Shown: piece by piece, positions 12,882 through 25,457 of the stretch
How positions within the stretch are numbered: position 1 is the stretch's first letter
Layout: every line of letters begins with the position of its first letter
Assembly (NCBI RefSeq): GCF_037975245.1
Contig: NC_092577.1
Location: 11,224,013-11,288,012, forward strand
Reading direction: 5' to 3'
Length of the DNA stretch: 64,000 bases
From: Apostichopus japonicus
Taxonomy: Eukaryota > Echinodermata > Holothuroidea > Aspidochirotida > Stichopodidae
Made by a program: the position numbers and the translations under genes
The notes under the pieces: generated by a model
Told to the model about the DNA's origin: nothing
The model's database searches: none
What the model saw: the letters and a program-made list of their open reading frames with translations, nothing else

Positions 12882-12913
12882 GTTGGCCAAACTCTCTCTA
12901 TATACGGCTCTGG
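12882..12913 (-). promoter_or_regulatory. Promoter-like module, right copy (minus-facing)
   Basis: This is the exact reverse complement of the 32-bp block at 8678-8709. On the minus strand it is followed about 45 bp later by AAAATAGGTCCAGTTG. A palindromic CRE-like TGACGTCA lies between them (about 12864-12871). The two copies point toward each other over 4.2 kb. Confidence 0.45.
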
Positions 12914-12971
12914 CTCTATCAGTGTCGTTATGATGTACTTTACCAGAGTAATAACAATTTGTTCTAGTGAA

Positions 12972-13545
12972 ATCATATAGCTAGAAGAACAGTCGTAACG
13001 TCATCACTAGGTGGCCATCTGATCAGTACGTAAGTTGTGTAACTACAGATCCTTTGAAGAATCATATTATTGTTGGTACTAACAGCAGAGAAGTGTATGT
13101 ATTTACTGATCAAATGAACTACGGTCACAGGATTACACTACCAGATATAATCGATGCATCGTATGATGCCACTGTACATAGAGGTAGTCTCCTGGTCTGT
13201 GACAACTCGCGTGGTAGATCATTTGCAGTCACCTTGAAGGAACCGCAGGGTAAGCTGATGTATGAATTCATTAAACCAGACCTTGATGGATTGGACTGAA
13301 GACCTACCAGTGTCTGCACAGACAAGAATGGGTTCTTCTACATGCTATGGAAAGTAGCCTTCTCATATCAGCGGAAATGTATTCTGGTACAATACAGTCA
13401 TGATGGCCGACAGTTACTCACAACGAGAAGAGTACATGATAACGTTTACCGCGTGTCAACATTAGAAGAAAATGGGATGGAAAAACTTCTAATAACAACA
13501 AAGAGATTGGGAGAGTTGTCCACGTACGACCTAGTATTGACGTAG
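12972..13545 (+). pseudogene. TRIM-like fragment A (C-terminal part)
   Basis: Translation matches the last ~185 residues of the intact TRIM-like gene at 58257-60380, beginning near its residue 525 and keeping the blocks NHIIVGT, VYVFTDQMNY, TVHRGSLLVCDN, KLMYEF and VQYSHDGRQLLTTR through to the terminal stop at 13543-13545. One TGA at 13297-13299 replaces the Trp in GLDW. Otherwise the frame is open. All RING, B-box and coiled-coil sequence is absent. Homology continues past the stop into about 1.5 kb of 3' flank, so this is a truncated genomic duplicate, not a processed copy. Confidence 0.8.
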
Positions 13546-15032
13546 ACGTCAGAAATTATTGCAAGCCATTATTAGAAGTAACCTAAAAACTTCAGGGCGC
13601 ACTCAACCTAAACACAGAAAATTTTTAGTCGAGAATTATGACTTGTGGAGTTTCCTTCTTGACTTGACTTCTTAAGTTTTTATTAAAATCTTTTGTTTAT
13701 TTTATTTCTAAATGATTTATTTTCTTATCAGACAAATAACCTCCGGAAACAGCATCAGTATGAATTCTACTTTGTTACTATATTTCAGCAGCTGGTCGGA
13801 CGTAGTGATATCCAAGTCTTTTCTTTCTGGTAAGATATTTTATCTGGTTCGGGTAGCTCCATTGTGAGAGTCACTGATCTAGAGTTGTTTCCGAGAATAT
13901 TCACTGAGCGGAGAGGGGCCTATCTAAATTTAGCCCATGGCAGAGGATAATATTTACTATCAAATCATGTAAGGAAATATTCCGACCATAAACACACAGA
14001 ACCCAATAAATACTAATTTTTGAAAAGTATCGTTTTTCATGCACCTCTGACGGTTCCTGTTTAAATAATGTGAGATAAATGTTTAGGTTAAATTTATTTT
14101 TCATATACACGTCTGTATATTATTCCTTTAAAGGAATATATCAATATACACTCTTCAGCTGTTATGTTTGTAACTTTTTAACTTTTTGAATGTTATTCTA
14201 TCCCTCTGATCAAATTGATCAAGCACATTCATTCAACACATCAGAACCAAAATATGTTACACATATATAAAAAAATAATTAACATATAAGAAATTGTTAA
14301 ACGTTTTACTTATCATTCTCTATTAATCTGAACAGATCTTGGCGACTTGTTAATCATAAATATGACTGACATTTATTTTTCTCACAAATATCGTATTTAT
14401 TCTGTGCATTACGTCAGCTTTGGGGTTGGTTTGGCGGGAGGGGGGGGGGGGGGGGGAGTGGTTACCGTAAAATGTTTGCTGCAGCAAAAAAGGGAGATGT
14501 ATTTGCATCTCCTTTCAGATCCAACAGGTCCTTTTTAAATAATTGTTGTCATGGTAATGCGTCTGTAGTTGAAATTCATTTATTTCATTTTATGAAAAAA
14601 AAAGTCTTATCAAGGCCACACAATGTCAAGAATTTAAATAAAGGTCTCTGATGTGGCAAAAGTATACTCCAAAATTGACTTTAGGGAGGCACAATTAAGC
14701 AAAACAGTTGTTTTACTAGACCTATTTGGAGCAGATTTTAGCTTAAAAAGTATTAATCCACCACCTGTGTACTCACCTACCCATCATAAAAAAGCAGTCG
14801 AAGTGCAACCGCGGTATTGCCTTCAATTTAATTTAAATAAGGGACATATTCACTTTGTGTCGTCATAATAGCCATGGTCAAATTGAGCTTAACTTCTCAT
14901 AGGGGGATAATAAACCATTCTCTTTTATTTGGAAACAATTTGTATCTTCATGCTATCTTTATATTACATTGAGTGACATACAAAAAGGCATCAAGAGATA
15001 ATGAGCAACATTAGGTACAGACATAAGCTCAT

Positions 15033-15033
<1 letters not shown>
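13546..15033. repeat. 3' flank of TRIM fragment A, shared with copies B, C and D
   Basis: The sequence parallels 34599-35960, 60381-61760 and, more loosely, 38338-39490 plus 41340-41850. Shared landmarks are GATATCCAAGTCTT, GGAATATATCAATATACACTCTT, an AATAAA at 14637-14642 followed by GTCTCTGATGTGGC, and GACATACAAAAAGGCAT near 14975. A G-run at about 14440-14456 sits where copy D also has G-runs. It probably represents the 3' UTR and downstream flank. Confidence 0.7.
14637..14642 (+). promoter_or_regulatory. AATAAA poly(A) signal candidate, copy A
   Basis: AATAAA followed by a TG-rich stretch, at the same relative place in copies A, B and D, roughly 1.1 kb after the stop codon. Confidence 0.4.
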
Positions 15034-15067
<34 letters not shown>

Positions 15068-15070
15068 TAA

Positions 15071-15119
<49 letters not shown>

Positions 15120-15165
15120 TATATATATATATATATATGTTTATAAATATATATATATATAAATG
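15034..15165. repeat. (AT)n microsatellite with interruptions
   Basis: Near-continuous alternating A and T, interrupted by AAATA and ACACACAC steps. It abuts the SINE units on the right and the end of TRIM copy A homology on the left. Confidence 0.9.
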
Positions 15166-15211
15166 AAAATCGTAATGAGTTGGAAAGTCAAGAACAGTGA
15201 AAAAACTTCCA

Positions 15212-15283
15212 GCCTCCACCGGGATTCGAACCCGGCCCTCTCGCTTTGTACGCGGACACCCTAATCAACTAGGCCATGGACGC
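15212..15283 (-). tRNA. tRNA-like head of SINE unit 1 (probable pseudogene)
   Basis: A 72-nt cloverleaf-like sequence with a perfect T stem and a 7-nt anticodon loop GTACAAA (anticodon ACA, which would read a Cys codon). The anticodon stem has a mismatch. Being embedded in a repeated unit, it is more likely a SINE head than a working tRNA gene. Confidence 0.45.
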
Positions 15284-15602
15284 TGATTGTATGTCCAGAG
15301 GTTCTAAACCGGTTAGGAAGGTCTTAATTCCACTGTAGACGTTTTTTGTCACCTGTATCGAACAATACTAGTTCTGTTTTTGGTGACATATTTTGCCCTA
15401 CTCCAGAGATCAAACAATATGCTAACCAACTCGAAAATCATTTGTGATTCCTAAAGCCGGATCTCGAAAGAGATTTTGTGAACAGACTTAATGTTAATGA
15501 AATGGGGGTAAAGGTCGTAAAACGGTCGACAAGGCAAATGAATATATATATAAATGAAAATCATAATGAGTTGGAAAATCAAGAACAGTGAAAACACTTC
15601 CA

Positions 15603-15674
15603 GCCTCCACCGGGATTCGAACCCGGGCCTCCCGCTTTGTACGCGGACACCATAACCAAATAGGCCATGGACGC
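15603..15674 (-). tRNA. tRNA-like head of SINE unit 2 (probable pseudogene)
   Basis: Same structure as the first head, with a better anticodon stem (TCCGC/GCGGG) and the same ACA anticodon loop. It is part of the SINE unit and not an obvious independent tRNA gene. Confidence 0.45.
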
Positions 15675-15884
15675 TGATTGTATGTCCAGAGGTTCTAAAC
15701 CGGTTAGAAAGGTCGTAATTCCACTGTAGGCGTTTTTTTGTCACCTGTATCGACCTATCCCAGATCTGTTTTTGGTGACATTTTTTGCCTTACTCCAGAG
15801 ATCAAACATGATGCTAACCAACTCGAAAATCTTTGTGATTCTGTAAGCCGGATCTCGAAAGAGATACTTTGAACAGACTTTACG

Positions 15885-16077
<193 letters not shown>

Positions 16078-16704
16078 CTTACACCTATATAGTAAATTGT
16101 GGAGTAGTTTTATTTGGTTAATTTACCATGTATATATATATAATCTCCTTTGAAGGTAATTTTCCCAAGATTTATATTTATATTTTTATATCATGTTACA
16201 CGCTAGCTAAATACAAATGTATATGGCATGAAATGGAAAGCAAAGAATATATATCAATATCGACGACATCTACGTCATCTACCATACATGGTTACTTTTC
16301 AGCGACGAGCCCTAGAGGCTCGTCATAGATGAATGCAGACAACAGAAACTGGTAATGAATGTTACATACAACATCGATCCAATTGCCAGTGACCAAGACA
16401 ACCGACGAGTTCTACAAAGATGAAAGTTAATTTATTACTTTATATGGTTTTCTGAAAAAAAGAAATGAATAAACAACGATAAGACATTGTTATAATGCCA
16501 GACTCAAGCTTTATTTATATATTATCGATCTATATCTCATTATGCTGCAGAAAGTCAATAGTTGCCAAGTTACACTTACCAAATAACAAACAGGAGCCTC
16601 ATCGTTATTAATACTTTAATGTGTAGACTATAGCTTACTTCATGTCGTTCTTCACAAACAAACAAAAACATCCCAAACTGTGCATGGTAAAACAGTCAAC
16701 TAAG

Positions 16705-16706
<2 letters not shown>

Positions 16707-16773
<67 letters not shown>
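16707..16773. repeat. (AT)n microsatellite
   Basis: About 67 bp of pure alternating AT, 38 bp from the hammerhead ribozyme. Confidence 0.9.
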
Positions 16774-16776
<3 letters not shown>

Positions 16777-16810
16777 TATCAATAAAGAATAACACACCAG
16801 AAAAATTCCA

Positions 16811-16852
16811 CTTCACGACTAGTTTCGTCCTTTTGGGACTCATCAGGCGAAG
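16811..16852 (-). ncRNA. Hammerhead ribozyme (type I-like)
   Basis: On the minus strand all hammerhead core elements are in order. They are CTGATGA (plus positions 16840-16846), stem II GTCC/GGAC closing a CAAAA loop, and GAAA (16823-16826). Stem III is the short palindrome ACTAGT, then GTC with the predicted cut between plus positions 16817 and 16816. Stem I is formed by GTGAAG (16811-16816) and CTTCGC (16847-16852), six pairs with one wobble. A very short, self-complementary stem III is known from hammerheads in Penelope-like elements and retrozymes, which can work as dimers. It is therefore probably carried by such an element, but no reverse transcriptase was found beside it. Confidence 0.8.
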
Positions 16853-16906
16853 GTAGGAATCGGAATAATCATGTTTTTGCCAAATAAGCGTCAAATTTGG
16901 CGTCAA

Positions 16907-17700
16907 ATTTGGGATGTAATATGTTTCTATTCTTCTTCCGTTTTATTTATTAATTTGGTGTGATGTGACCGGTACCAGAAATCAGTATCGCATCTTCCTT
17001 TTGTCTGAGGTAAAATGCACAGTACTGACTTTATCGGCCACCATACATCCTCACATGATATTTCCCTAGTAACAACAGTGAACGCATTCATTCTGAAAGA
17101 TTTCCATACTACATATTGCTCTACACATGACCGTACACAGAAAAGTAACCAAATACGACAAGGATTTTGCGAAGGAGGAATACAAGTAAGTTGATTATGT
17201 TCTCATTACTTTTGTCACCACAGTTTATCGGTAATGATCATTGTGTTTATAAGAAGAATTATGTCAAGAGACTTTATTAGTCTATTCAAAATATGTAAAA
17301 GATCTTAGCCTTCCGTAGAATTTTAACTACTAGTAAACAACGTTTCCTTCACAATTTTCTTGTGGTTCAGACCATGGAGTTGTTATGTTCCACAACAACT
17401 CTCTGTTCAGACTGTGTGTATTGTGGTGCACGGTAAGCGCGTGTCCCCTAAATTCGCCTACTGTGCTATTGATATAGGTTGCACTCGTTGCTGAAAGTCA
17501 AAATGTAACCACATATTGGTTCCTTGCTGGAAGCAAAGGAACCTATGCCGTCAGGTTGGTGTGTGTGATACTTTTGCGATATTCAACAACGGAGTAAAGA
17601 ATATTTGTTGCACTCAATAGCTAGATGTATTATAGTGAGAAGGTCTGCCATATCGTTTTGGCTAGGACCTGATGAGTATCAACAACGTTGTAAGGTCAAA
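16907..17700. other. Intergenic, nothing recognised
   Basis: AT-rich sequence without open frames of note or clear repeats. Confidence 0.3.
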
Positions 17701-18130
17701 AGTAAAAAACTTAACATTGTAATAACTCCGCAACCTTAAGTCGGTTTGTATTTAATTGAACTTGCTATACAGTTTTTGGATAACGCCTACATGTAACTGG
17801 TACATGTAGCTTAATTTTTGCCGAGACCACGTGGGCCCCAAAATATTTAGGACCAGTTTGGGCTGGGTTGGCCCAAATTTTATTTCCACCTCAAACGAAC
17901 TTTCGGGGTCACATTCTTCGAGACTGAACTTGTGGACCCAATATTTTTGGAAGCATTTGAGCCCACATTGTCTTTACATTGCAAGAACTCCGCAACCATA
18001 AGTCGGATTGTAGACAACATTGGTAAATGTTGTTGGTTAATAGCTGGTACATGTAGGCCTAAATATTTTGGGACCATGATCAATCGGGGCCATTTTGCTC
18101 CAAACTTTATTAGTGCAAACTCAAGAATGT
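17700..18130. repeat. Diverged ~270-bp tandem repeat
   Basis: ACTCCGCAACC followed by TAAGTCGG recurs at about 17725 and 17990, and CTGGTACATGTAG recurs at about 17798 and 18044. This gives two diverged units of roughly 250-270 bp. The long minus-strand open frame over it is a by-product. Confidence 0.5.
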
Positions 18131-19259
18131 GGGTAGAGCTTATGTGATACAGAGCTGTGAAATTGTCTGTCTCTTTTTTAAAAGGCGTACTTTTACAATC
18201 GATGGCTGATTTTTGTGAAATTTGCAGTGCCACATGTGAATGACGATACAGAATAATAACGAATAAATGATTGGATAAAAGGAAGTGGTAACATTTTGCA
18301 ATTTTAATCATTTTTCGATGTCTCGGCATTTTTCTCAGTTTTCTCATTCCTATGTAGATATAAGATATGTTAGTGAGCTTTATCTGGAGGTAGGAAGCTC
18401 ATCAGGCTGCGGAACAACCAAAAGTCATTAGCCATTGCATATCAGAAGGCAGATCTTTCGTATGTCAATTAGGTACTTACCCATGTGTGTGTAAATTGCC
18501 CTGTAGATGTGTTACCCCTTACCCTCAATTGATATTTGTAGCTACTATATGTCAGTCTAAACTTGGAAGTAGTCTAAGCTTGGTGAACAAGATCAATTTT
18601 ATAGAACTACTTTCATGTCAGAATTTGCTAGTCAGTGCTACTTGATTCCCTTGTGTTGTTGTGCTACCAGTGCTATTCCTTATTAATCATGGAGCTGTAT
18701 GCATAGTTTACTGCAAACATACAACACAACACTATAGACTAATGGAGCCCTCCAATGAATTGATACTACCTTACACAGATGATGGGTTAAGCCACTGCAT
18801 CGGGGCTGCTCTAGTGTCTACCTCAAATGAATTTGAAGTTTAACCCCGGACATTTACAAGTATAGTTCTTTCTATTTCTGGCGGAATCTGGTCAAACCAT
18901 CCATGAAAAGTCACATAGCCAAAGGATAGACCTTAACAGCTGAGAGTAAACAGTGATATCGTCAGCCGTAATACTTTCGAGAATTTACAGTGTACCATCA
19001 TGCTAATCAATGACGTTGGAATATAAACTTTGGAAATATCCCCCACCTATTTATAGCCGTCAATATGTGCGCATTATAACTAGCTATTATTATTAATATC
19101 AAACCTTCCGCACATTCGAAATGAAAATGCAATATAAAGCATATCGAGAATGCATAACTGTTGGGTAGAGGCAGCTGCTTTGTTATGAAAATATTTTCAA
19201 CACAATGACAAATTTGTTTTAATAAATTCAGAATATGTTTGTGCTGTGACAGACCACCA
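18131..19259. other. Intergenic, nothing firmly recognised
   Basis: AT-rich sequence. A short plus frame at 18661-18843 faintly resembles an RNase H motif of LTR elements but is too weak to call. Confidence 0.3.
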
Positions 19260-20825
19260 GGAGCCCTGTCACTCAGGGAAAACTTGAAATATCCAGTGTA
19301 TTTGGGGCTGAACTAAATCAACACTTTGGACGTTTCAATGAATTGGCAAACAAAGATCCTCACCAGACAAAGGCAAGTGTAAAAGAAAATGAAGTAAGAT
19401 AATTATTCAAACGAGTAAGGAAAGGGTTTTCCTCGGGTTGTGATGAAATGCATTGGTGGATTTTCAAATATTGTTCGAATGAACTGAAATGTTCAAAGAC
19501 AGCATTCGCCAGTGTATGGTCCCCTCTTTCTGGAAGCATGCAATAACTGCACCCATTCCTAAGAAACCTAGACCTACTGCTGTCAATGACTACAGGCCAA
19601 TCGATCTTGCTAGCATTGGTTTCAATTGCATGCAAAATACTTTATTACCATATGTCACGGAAGCTCTTAGCCCGGACGGGGACAATTGCCAGTTTGCCTA
19701 CAGGAAGAGGGTATCATGTACTGACGCTATTTTAACCCTTTTCCATGACATTGTCTCAGGTTTGAATTGTAAAGACACTACTGTTGCTAAAGTTTTATTC
19801 CTTGATTTTTAAGTGCCTTTAACACCGTTTTACCAAATTATTTATTAAATGATCTAATGAATTTTGGTATCGAATCATGGCTAACCCACTGGCTTGCAAA
19901 CTTCCTAAAGGGGTGTTCCAGACAAGTCAAGATTGACCAAGGCTCTCTGATACCTCCAATATCAAAATTTGTGTTCCGCAAGGTGGTCCCCTCTCGGCGT
20001 TGCTCTTTACAATGTATACTAATGAAATACAGTCAAATTCGAATTGTTCTGTCATTAAGTACGCTGACGACATTGCTATTTCTTGTAAAATTTCGAAACT
20101 CTCACACGAAAGAGATAATAGTCTGTACAAGTCATTTATTTCTGACATTACTGATATATGTCAACAGAAGAATCTTATCCTCAATCCGACAAAATCCAAA
20201 GAAATGGTACTTGAAAAAATAACATCAAGCATGCAGGTCTCATCCAAAGTAAATCCGAAAAACTTGTAATTGAGGACTCCGAAGTTGAACGTGTGTCTCA
20301 TAACATGTATCGTGGTGTGCGTATAGATAACGAATTAACATTCACTGGTCATATTTCAAATATACTACGACGAGTCTACTACATTGTATCCACATTGACA
20401 TATCTCGTTATAATGTATAATTAAATTATCTCGAATTAGACGTGACGCATAAAGTATTTGTATCATCGATTCTGCCCCATATAATATATGCTGTGCCTGT
20501 TTGGTATCATTTTCTACTTGCCTATAAACAAAGAATCAGAGCGTTCTTGAAGTATTGTGCTATGATTTTCAGGTTGGATTATGAGAGTATGGTTGATCAG
20601 GTCAATGGTGGAGCTAGGCGTGAATTTATCAGACTAAGTAGGAATATTCAAAGAGAAAAAAATCACCCGCTTCATGCAGAACTGAAATCACTGTGTCGAC
20701 ACACTAGCTATTATCTCAGGAATCGCGCATTGACACCAAAATATAGAGTGCAAGTTTTCAGAAACTCCTTTGTATACAGAGAATCTATTTTTATTCAACA
20801 TGACACTTTAAATGACTTGATATGA
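19260..20825 (+). mobile_element. Decayed non-LTR retrotransposon reverse transcriptase
   Basis: Reverse transcriptase blocks lie in order but in different frames. They are PIPKKPRPTAVNDYRPIDL (from about 19553), FAYRKRVSCTDAILTLFHDI, VLFLDF followed by a stop at 19812, GIESWLTHWLANFLKG (from about 19866), VPQGGPLSALLFTMYTNEI (from about 19972) with SVIKYADDIAI holding the YADD catalytic motif, and NLILNPTKSK. A further open block at 20442-20825 (HKVFVSSILPHIIYAVPVW) fits the conserved C-terminal domain of such LINEs. At least three frame changes make it inactive. No endonuclease domain was seen upstream. Clade (CR1, Rex or similar) is unresolved. Confidence 0.75.
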
Positions 20826-21230
20826 TGTAATTTGTATAGTTTCCACAATTTTTATTCCCTAATTGTGTTACTGTTCCCTAACTTTTATACATTTATGAAT
20901 AACATTTTACGTATTATACTCACCATTTTCCTATTTATGAACTGTAATTTATGCAATTTATACAAAACGAAAGGTGTTTTTGAGAAAACAATATATCAGC
21001 TAGCATACATGCTAGCCAAATTTGATATCACTACATATATGCTAGCTGAATTTGATATCACTGGTAGAACCCCCTCTCCTCCCTTCCCGTCCCTCCCCAG
21101 CATACACACTGTTTATCAATTCCAAGGATCCACTGAGTTTATTCCTTCTTTCCAAATTTATGAGACGAGACCTTTTATCAATGAAAAGACGTTACAAACA
21201 CAACAGGCAAGCTGTTACTACATCTACGGT

Positions 21231-21263
<33 letters not shown>

Positions 21264-24200
21264 ACCACAGAACTGTGCTATGGGCAATGGGCTCAACTAA
21301 ACCAATTACAAGGTGTAGCCAAAACCTGGATGGCCGCTGTGAGCCACGGTAGATAAGTAAAATTATTTGCCTCCTTCCACTTACAATACATCAATATTGT
21401 AAAGCGGTTGATCTCGGCAGTACGTGAAATTGCTTTCTTGGGAGACTTCATAAATAACACTTAGTGTGGGATGTATTGAAAGAGCCATAACCAATTTCGC
21501 AAGCGAGGGGTTTTCCAGATGGTTTGGTGACAATCGTCAGACTCAGTTTCATTGAAAGGGCTATTGATATCTAAAGACTTAAAATGTATCCTGGCAAGCG
21601 GTAAAGAATTGTATGTGTGAGTGTATTGGCATATGGTATCCATTAACTACCGCACATCACTGCAAAGTATAGAAGCTATATGGAGGCTTCCAATGAGAGT
21701 CAGTTGTACAAAACAGAGTTAATTGCGCATTGGTGAACGTACTTGCAGTCAGCAGACTAGGAAATTTGAGCAGTCAAAAGCGGATCGATCTAGTAACGGA
21801 CAAATAACGTGAACATTTAAGTATTACCACACGAATACGTGTTGTGAAAGGATAGTTTAAAGTTCTTTAATATCTTTAGCTATTCTCATTTCTCCAAAAT
21901 CGAATGATTTTGACTACGTTTGCTTTTGATTTCATTGTTTGTGCTATTTACAGTGTTTAATCGACACTTCTAACACAAACCGATTTGAAAATAGAGGTAT
22001 ATCCTGCATGTGTGTGTTGTTCTATCAAGGAGGATAGAAACGTGTGTAGACAACACCAACATTTTAACGTAAACTAGATAATCTCTGTGAAAGCTGAACT
22101 GACTATGTAATGCCTCTATCTATTACTCGCCTTCCCCCATACAGAAGAAACATTTGTGAGTTTTATTAGTTTGTTCATCCGTGTATACATGACATGTGTA
22201 AGCTAGCATTATCTGTTCACACAGCTACATGCTTCTGATGAAAAACGGGGCAAATTCTGAGCCAGTTTTCAGAGAGATTAATAATAACTTATTAATCTGC
22301 TGATCAGGGGTTTATCCAAGATTCTGTAAAGCAAATAGGGTAGAGTTGAGATCGTTGGGGCTGATACATCTAGAAGGGGAGAGGGCAAGGGGCCATCCAC
22401 CCAGGAACTAATTAGACATCAAATGATGCATTTTGGGGTATATTTAGACTTATAGGCGTAGGAGCCCAATTTGATTGGGGGGGGGGGGGTGTAACGACAT
22501 ACCCGAAAAATATAACCAAAATTGTTCTACGCGCGCGGTCAACATGTTAATGTACATATCATATAGGCATGCATCGGTTATTACATCGCATCATCCCAGG
22601 GATGCTAATGTAAACAACGAAATGTTTTATATAGATGGAGATAATGTATGAAGGGCCAATTATGTCAAAACTCTCTATTACATTAGTAATGGTGAATTAG
22701 TCGGGCAAGCTTAGAACATTGTTTTAATTACCAAGGATATTTTATGATAAACAATTGATTTCCTTATTAGCTACATCATTGCAATTTATTTTTCTTTCAG
22801 TAGGTGCCCGAACAAAATATTGGGTTGAGGGCTGCTTTTTCCAAATATAATAAGGAGGGCCACGGCCGTCTTCCATTTACCCCTTCTCCCACCTACTCAC
22901 TAGCACATAGAATATTACAATACAACTTATATTACATTATATAAAAGATAAATATATATAACGAAGATACTTCAATAGTGTTTCAAAAGTTGCAAAATAG
23001 ACCCCAATGTTGCATTTTTGCACCCTCTATTTTACCCAAATTTCTCAAGGGTAGGAGGCCACCCATCCCTCGACAAAATAAAATTTTAGCTCACGGGGCA
23101 AAAAGATTGTTCGATACCTGTTTATTGTGGTGATCTGCCGGCGTCAATTCAAGGAAGTGCAAATACGGTTGACAGGTCTAAAAAAGGGTTCAAAGTGCAC
23201 CTATTGTCGATATTTGATGTGTTTCATTGCAATCAAATAAGTGCATGATGTCGAGGGTTTAAGATAACTATATAATCATATACCAGCTGTAGTGATACTG
23301 TAACTGTGCTGTACATACAAAAGAGGACCATTCCCCCTCTCACATTCCACCACGTTTGTGGGTTTCAGATGAAAGGGGTGGGGGTATTAGACCACTCCTT
23401 GCGTTTCGACCGAAGTAATAGTCTTAATATGCCTAAGAATGCACCATTTGACATCCCGTGTTCATTTAATTCTAACGGGAGCATACCCAGATCCTATACA
23501 TAGGGGTCGGCTTCAACAACCCCAGGGCCACAAGGTCCCCTTTATCAAAACCTGGATCTATCTCTGGCCCTCCATAAAGGTCCCTGTCCTTATCCCTATC
23601 CCTACAACTACCAAAATTAAATGTCACACAAGATGGAGCAATGCAAGAAAACGTGATCCATTCTCAACCCCAGTCCCCTTACATCGAGAATTAACCGTAC
23701 AATCATGACGTTAGGTCACGTTAGCATCAAGAGTCGATTATAAAGGGAATACATAACATCCATGACTCTTAGGAAAAGTCACCCAATAAAGCCAAACTAC
23801 ACAACGGATGCTCTTTATCATCCCCAACTCTTTCGAGACTGTGTGTATCGTCAGTGTGTATCACGAGTCCCCTTAGTAGGGAATAGATATTACCCTTGAT
23901 CTTAACCATAAGGCCGAGAAGCGATCACTTAGGCAGGTAAACAATGTATTGAGTGTGTCTGAACAGAACAGATTCCTTAACACGATCGTAACGACTTAAG
24001 ATAATTCGGATCGCGGAAATTGAATTGTCTCGAAAATTCGACGAGTGCTAGTATTGTTTAAACAAATTCATAACGGGATGACGATGGGATTCCTAGAATT
24101 GTTTTGTTAATTCAGATTTCGAAAGATTACAAACCTATGAGAAATCCTGATCGCTATCAGATACAATTATATGGGGAAGATTGCCATTAAAATTAAGTGG

Positions 24201-24374
24201 CTTCATGGGGCATCCATGTACCTAATTGGAATTGTTGCTATGAAAGTGCTCTTATGGAACGTAGCATGAAAATTCCAGACCAACTCCACTGTGTCTGCTT
24301 AGTTCAAATGTTACTGCATGCTGTACGTGAGATAAATACCTTTGCAACAACCTCTACTTCAGTATTACGGACGG

Positions 24375-24427
<53 letters not shown>

Positions 24428-24935
24428 CAATTTAATAAGGAAACGTTCGGGAATTGTTGGTCGGTAGGATTGATCATTGTTTTAGGGGTTAGGTTTGATA
24501 GGTTTTAATGGAGACCGATTCCCATTTTGCTTTTATAACATTCAATGAACACTATGTAGAACTAGACAAACACCTAACTGCTCAGTGAACAATACCCTTG
24601 ATTATTTAATGCCTGGCGGACTTGATAAACGCTTAACCGAAGTCATCAAGCAGAACAAGCTGTGGATTAATAAACCAAATTGAATTAGTGAAATAGAAAA
24701 GGTGGTATTATTCCACACCGATTCCCCTTTGTTTGTGTAATAAGATAACTTCCACTGTATGCGTAACAGCCTAAAGTAGTGTAATCCTCCCATTATACCC
24801 GAAATAACTGTTTAGACTCCCATCGATATCGACCGGACCTCACTTGATTTACCTACTACGAAGAAACATAACCCAAAATAAATCAAATTGAACTTATGAA
24901 ATAGAAAAAGTAATATTATTCTGACTGTTATTTTA
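20826..24935. other. Intergenic, low-value repeats
   Basis: No supported gene in about 4 kb. It contains short (AT)n runs at 21234-21260 and 24379-24426, a G-run at about 22479-22490 beside GGCGTAGGAGCCCAATTTG (a dispersed-repeat look, as does 22800-23070), and a small direct repeat GCTAGCNNAATTTGATATCAC near 21011-21061. Open frames are short and unconvincing. Confidence 0.4.
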
Positions 24936-25040
24936 CGTCTGTTGACCCCAAATGACCTTTAACTTTGACCTCCACCAAAAACAGTAGGCTTCTTATGCTG
25001 AATAGATCAGTTGGGAGTCTGACCCCGTGACCTTGAAGAA
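24935..25040. repeat. Member of the TGACCT-rich dispersed repeat family
   Basis: TTATTTTACGTCTGTTGACC, AAATGACCTTTAACTTTGAC and AGGCTTCTTATGCTGAATAG match the block at 54968-55045, which lies directly left of the second segmental duplicate. It is a single diverged unit of the same family seen at 29698, 53160 and 54968. Confidence 0.5.
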
Positions 25041-25423
25041 TGATCAACGATTACGCATATCATTAAATTTGAATTTGCCCGCATTTTACGTAAAGTCGGT
25101 CCTACGTTTCACTCACAGAATTTACAGACATTGATAGTTTACAACTTACCGGAACCTCACAGAATGGATTAAAAGTAATTCCAATGTATGGTAGGGCAAA
25201 GATACCCGAGAAAAAATCAACGAAAACCTATGAAACAACGATTGCAATCCAACTTCGTCCTCACACATGTATTCCTAACTGACACAAAATAGGTCAAAAC
25301 GAACCAACGAAAGAGAGTTACAGCAAAAAAGTTCTCCCATTTGTGGATCTTGTACTCTCCTACATGATGCTGTAAAGATTCGGTGAAATGGCTGTCTAAG
25401 ACGGCCAGTCACAAAACGATTAC

Positions 25424-25457
25424 CTCGACTCGGCGATTTTGTTGCTGTCGCCGCCAT
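25424..25457 (-). CDS. Candidate minus-strand first exon with YY1-like start
   Basis: On the minus strand CAAAATGGCGGC, the classic YY1/start-codon arrangement seen at many TATA-less promoters, opens MAATATKSPSR and reaches a donor (GAG followed by GTAATC). GC content rises locally. No downstream exon was found before the window's next features, so the gene is unidentified. Confidence 0.3.

Noticed and set aside
17880-18347. 155-codon minus frame
   Set aside because: Overlaps a diverged tandem repeat, shows no motif or splice context, and the plus strand is equally open.
18395-18420. CTGATGAG on the minus strand as another hammerhead
   Set aside because: No GAAA at the right distance and no closing stems; same for the CTGATGA at 22236 and CTGATGAG at 17669.
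18661-18843. Frame with a possible RNase H-like YTDDGLSHCIGAAL segment
   Set aside because: Single short match, no neighbouring retroelement domains in order, so not called.
20832-21356. 174-codon plus frame after the LINE
   Set aside because: Begins directly after the reverse transcriptase stop, is hydrophobic and AT-driven, and runs into an (AT)n tract.
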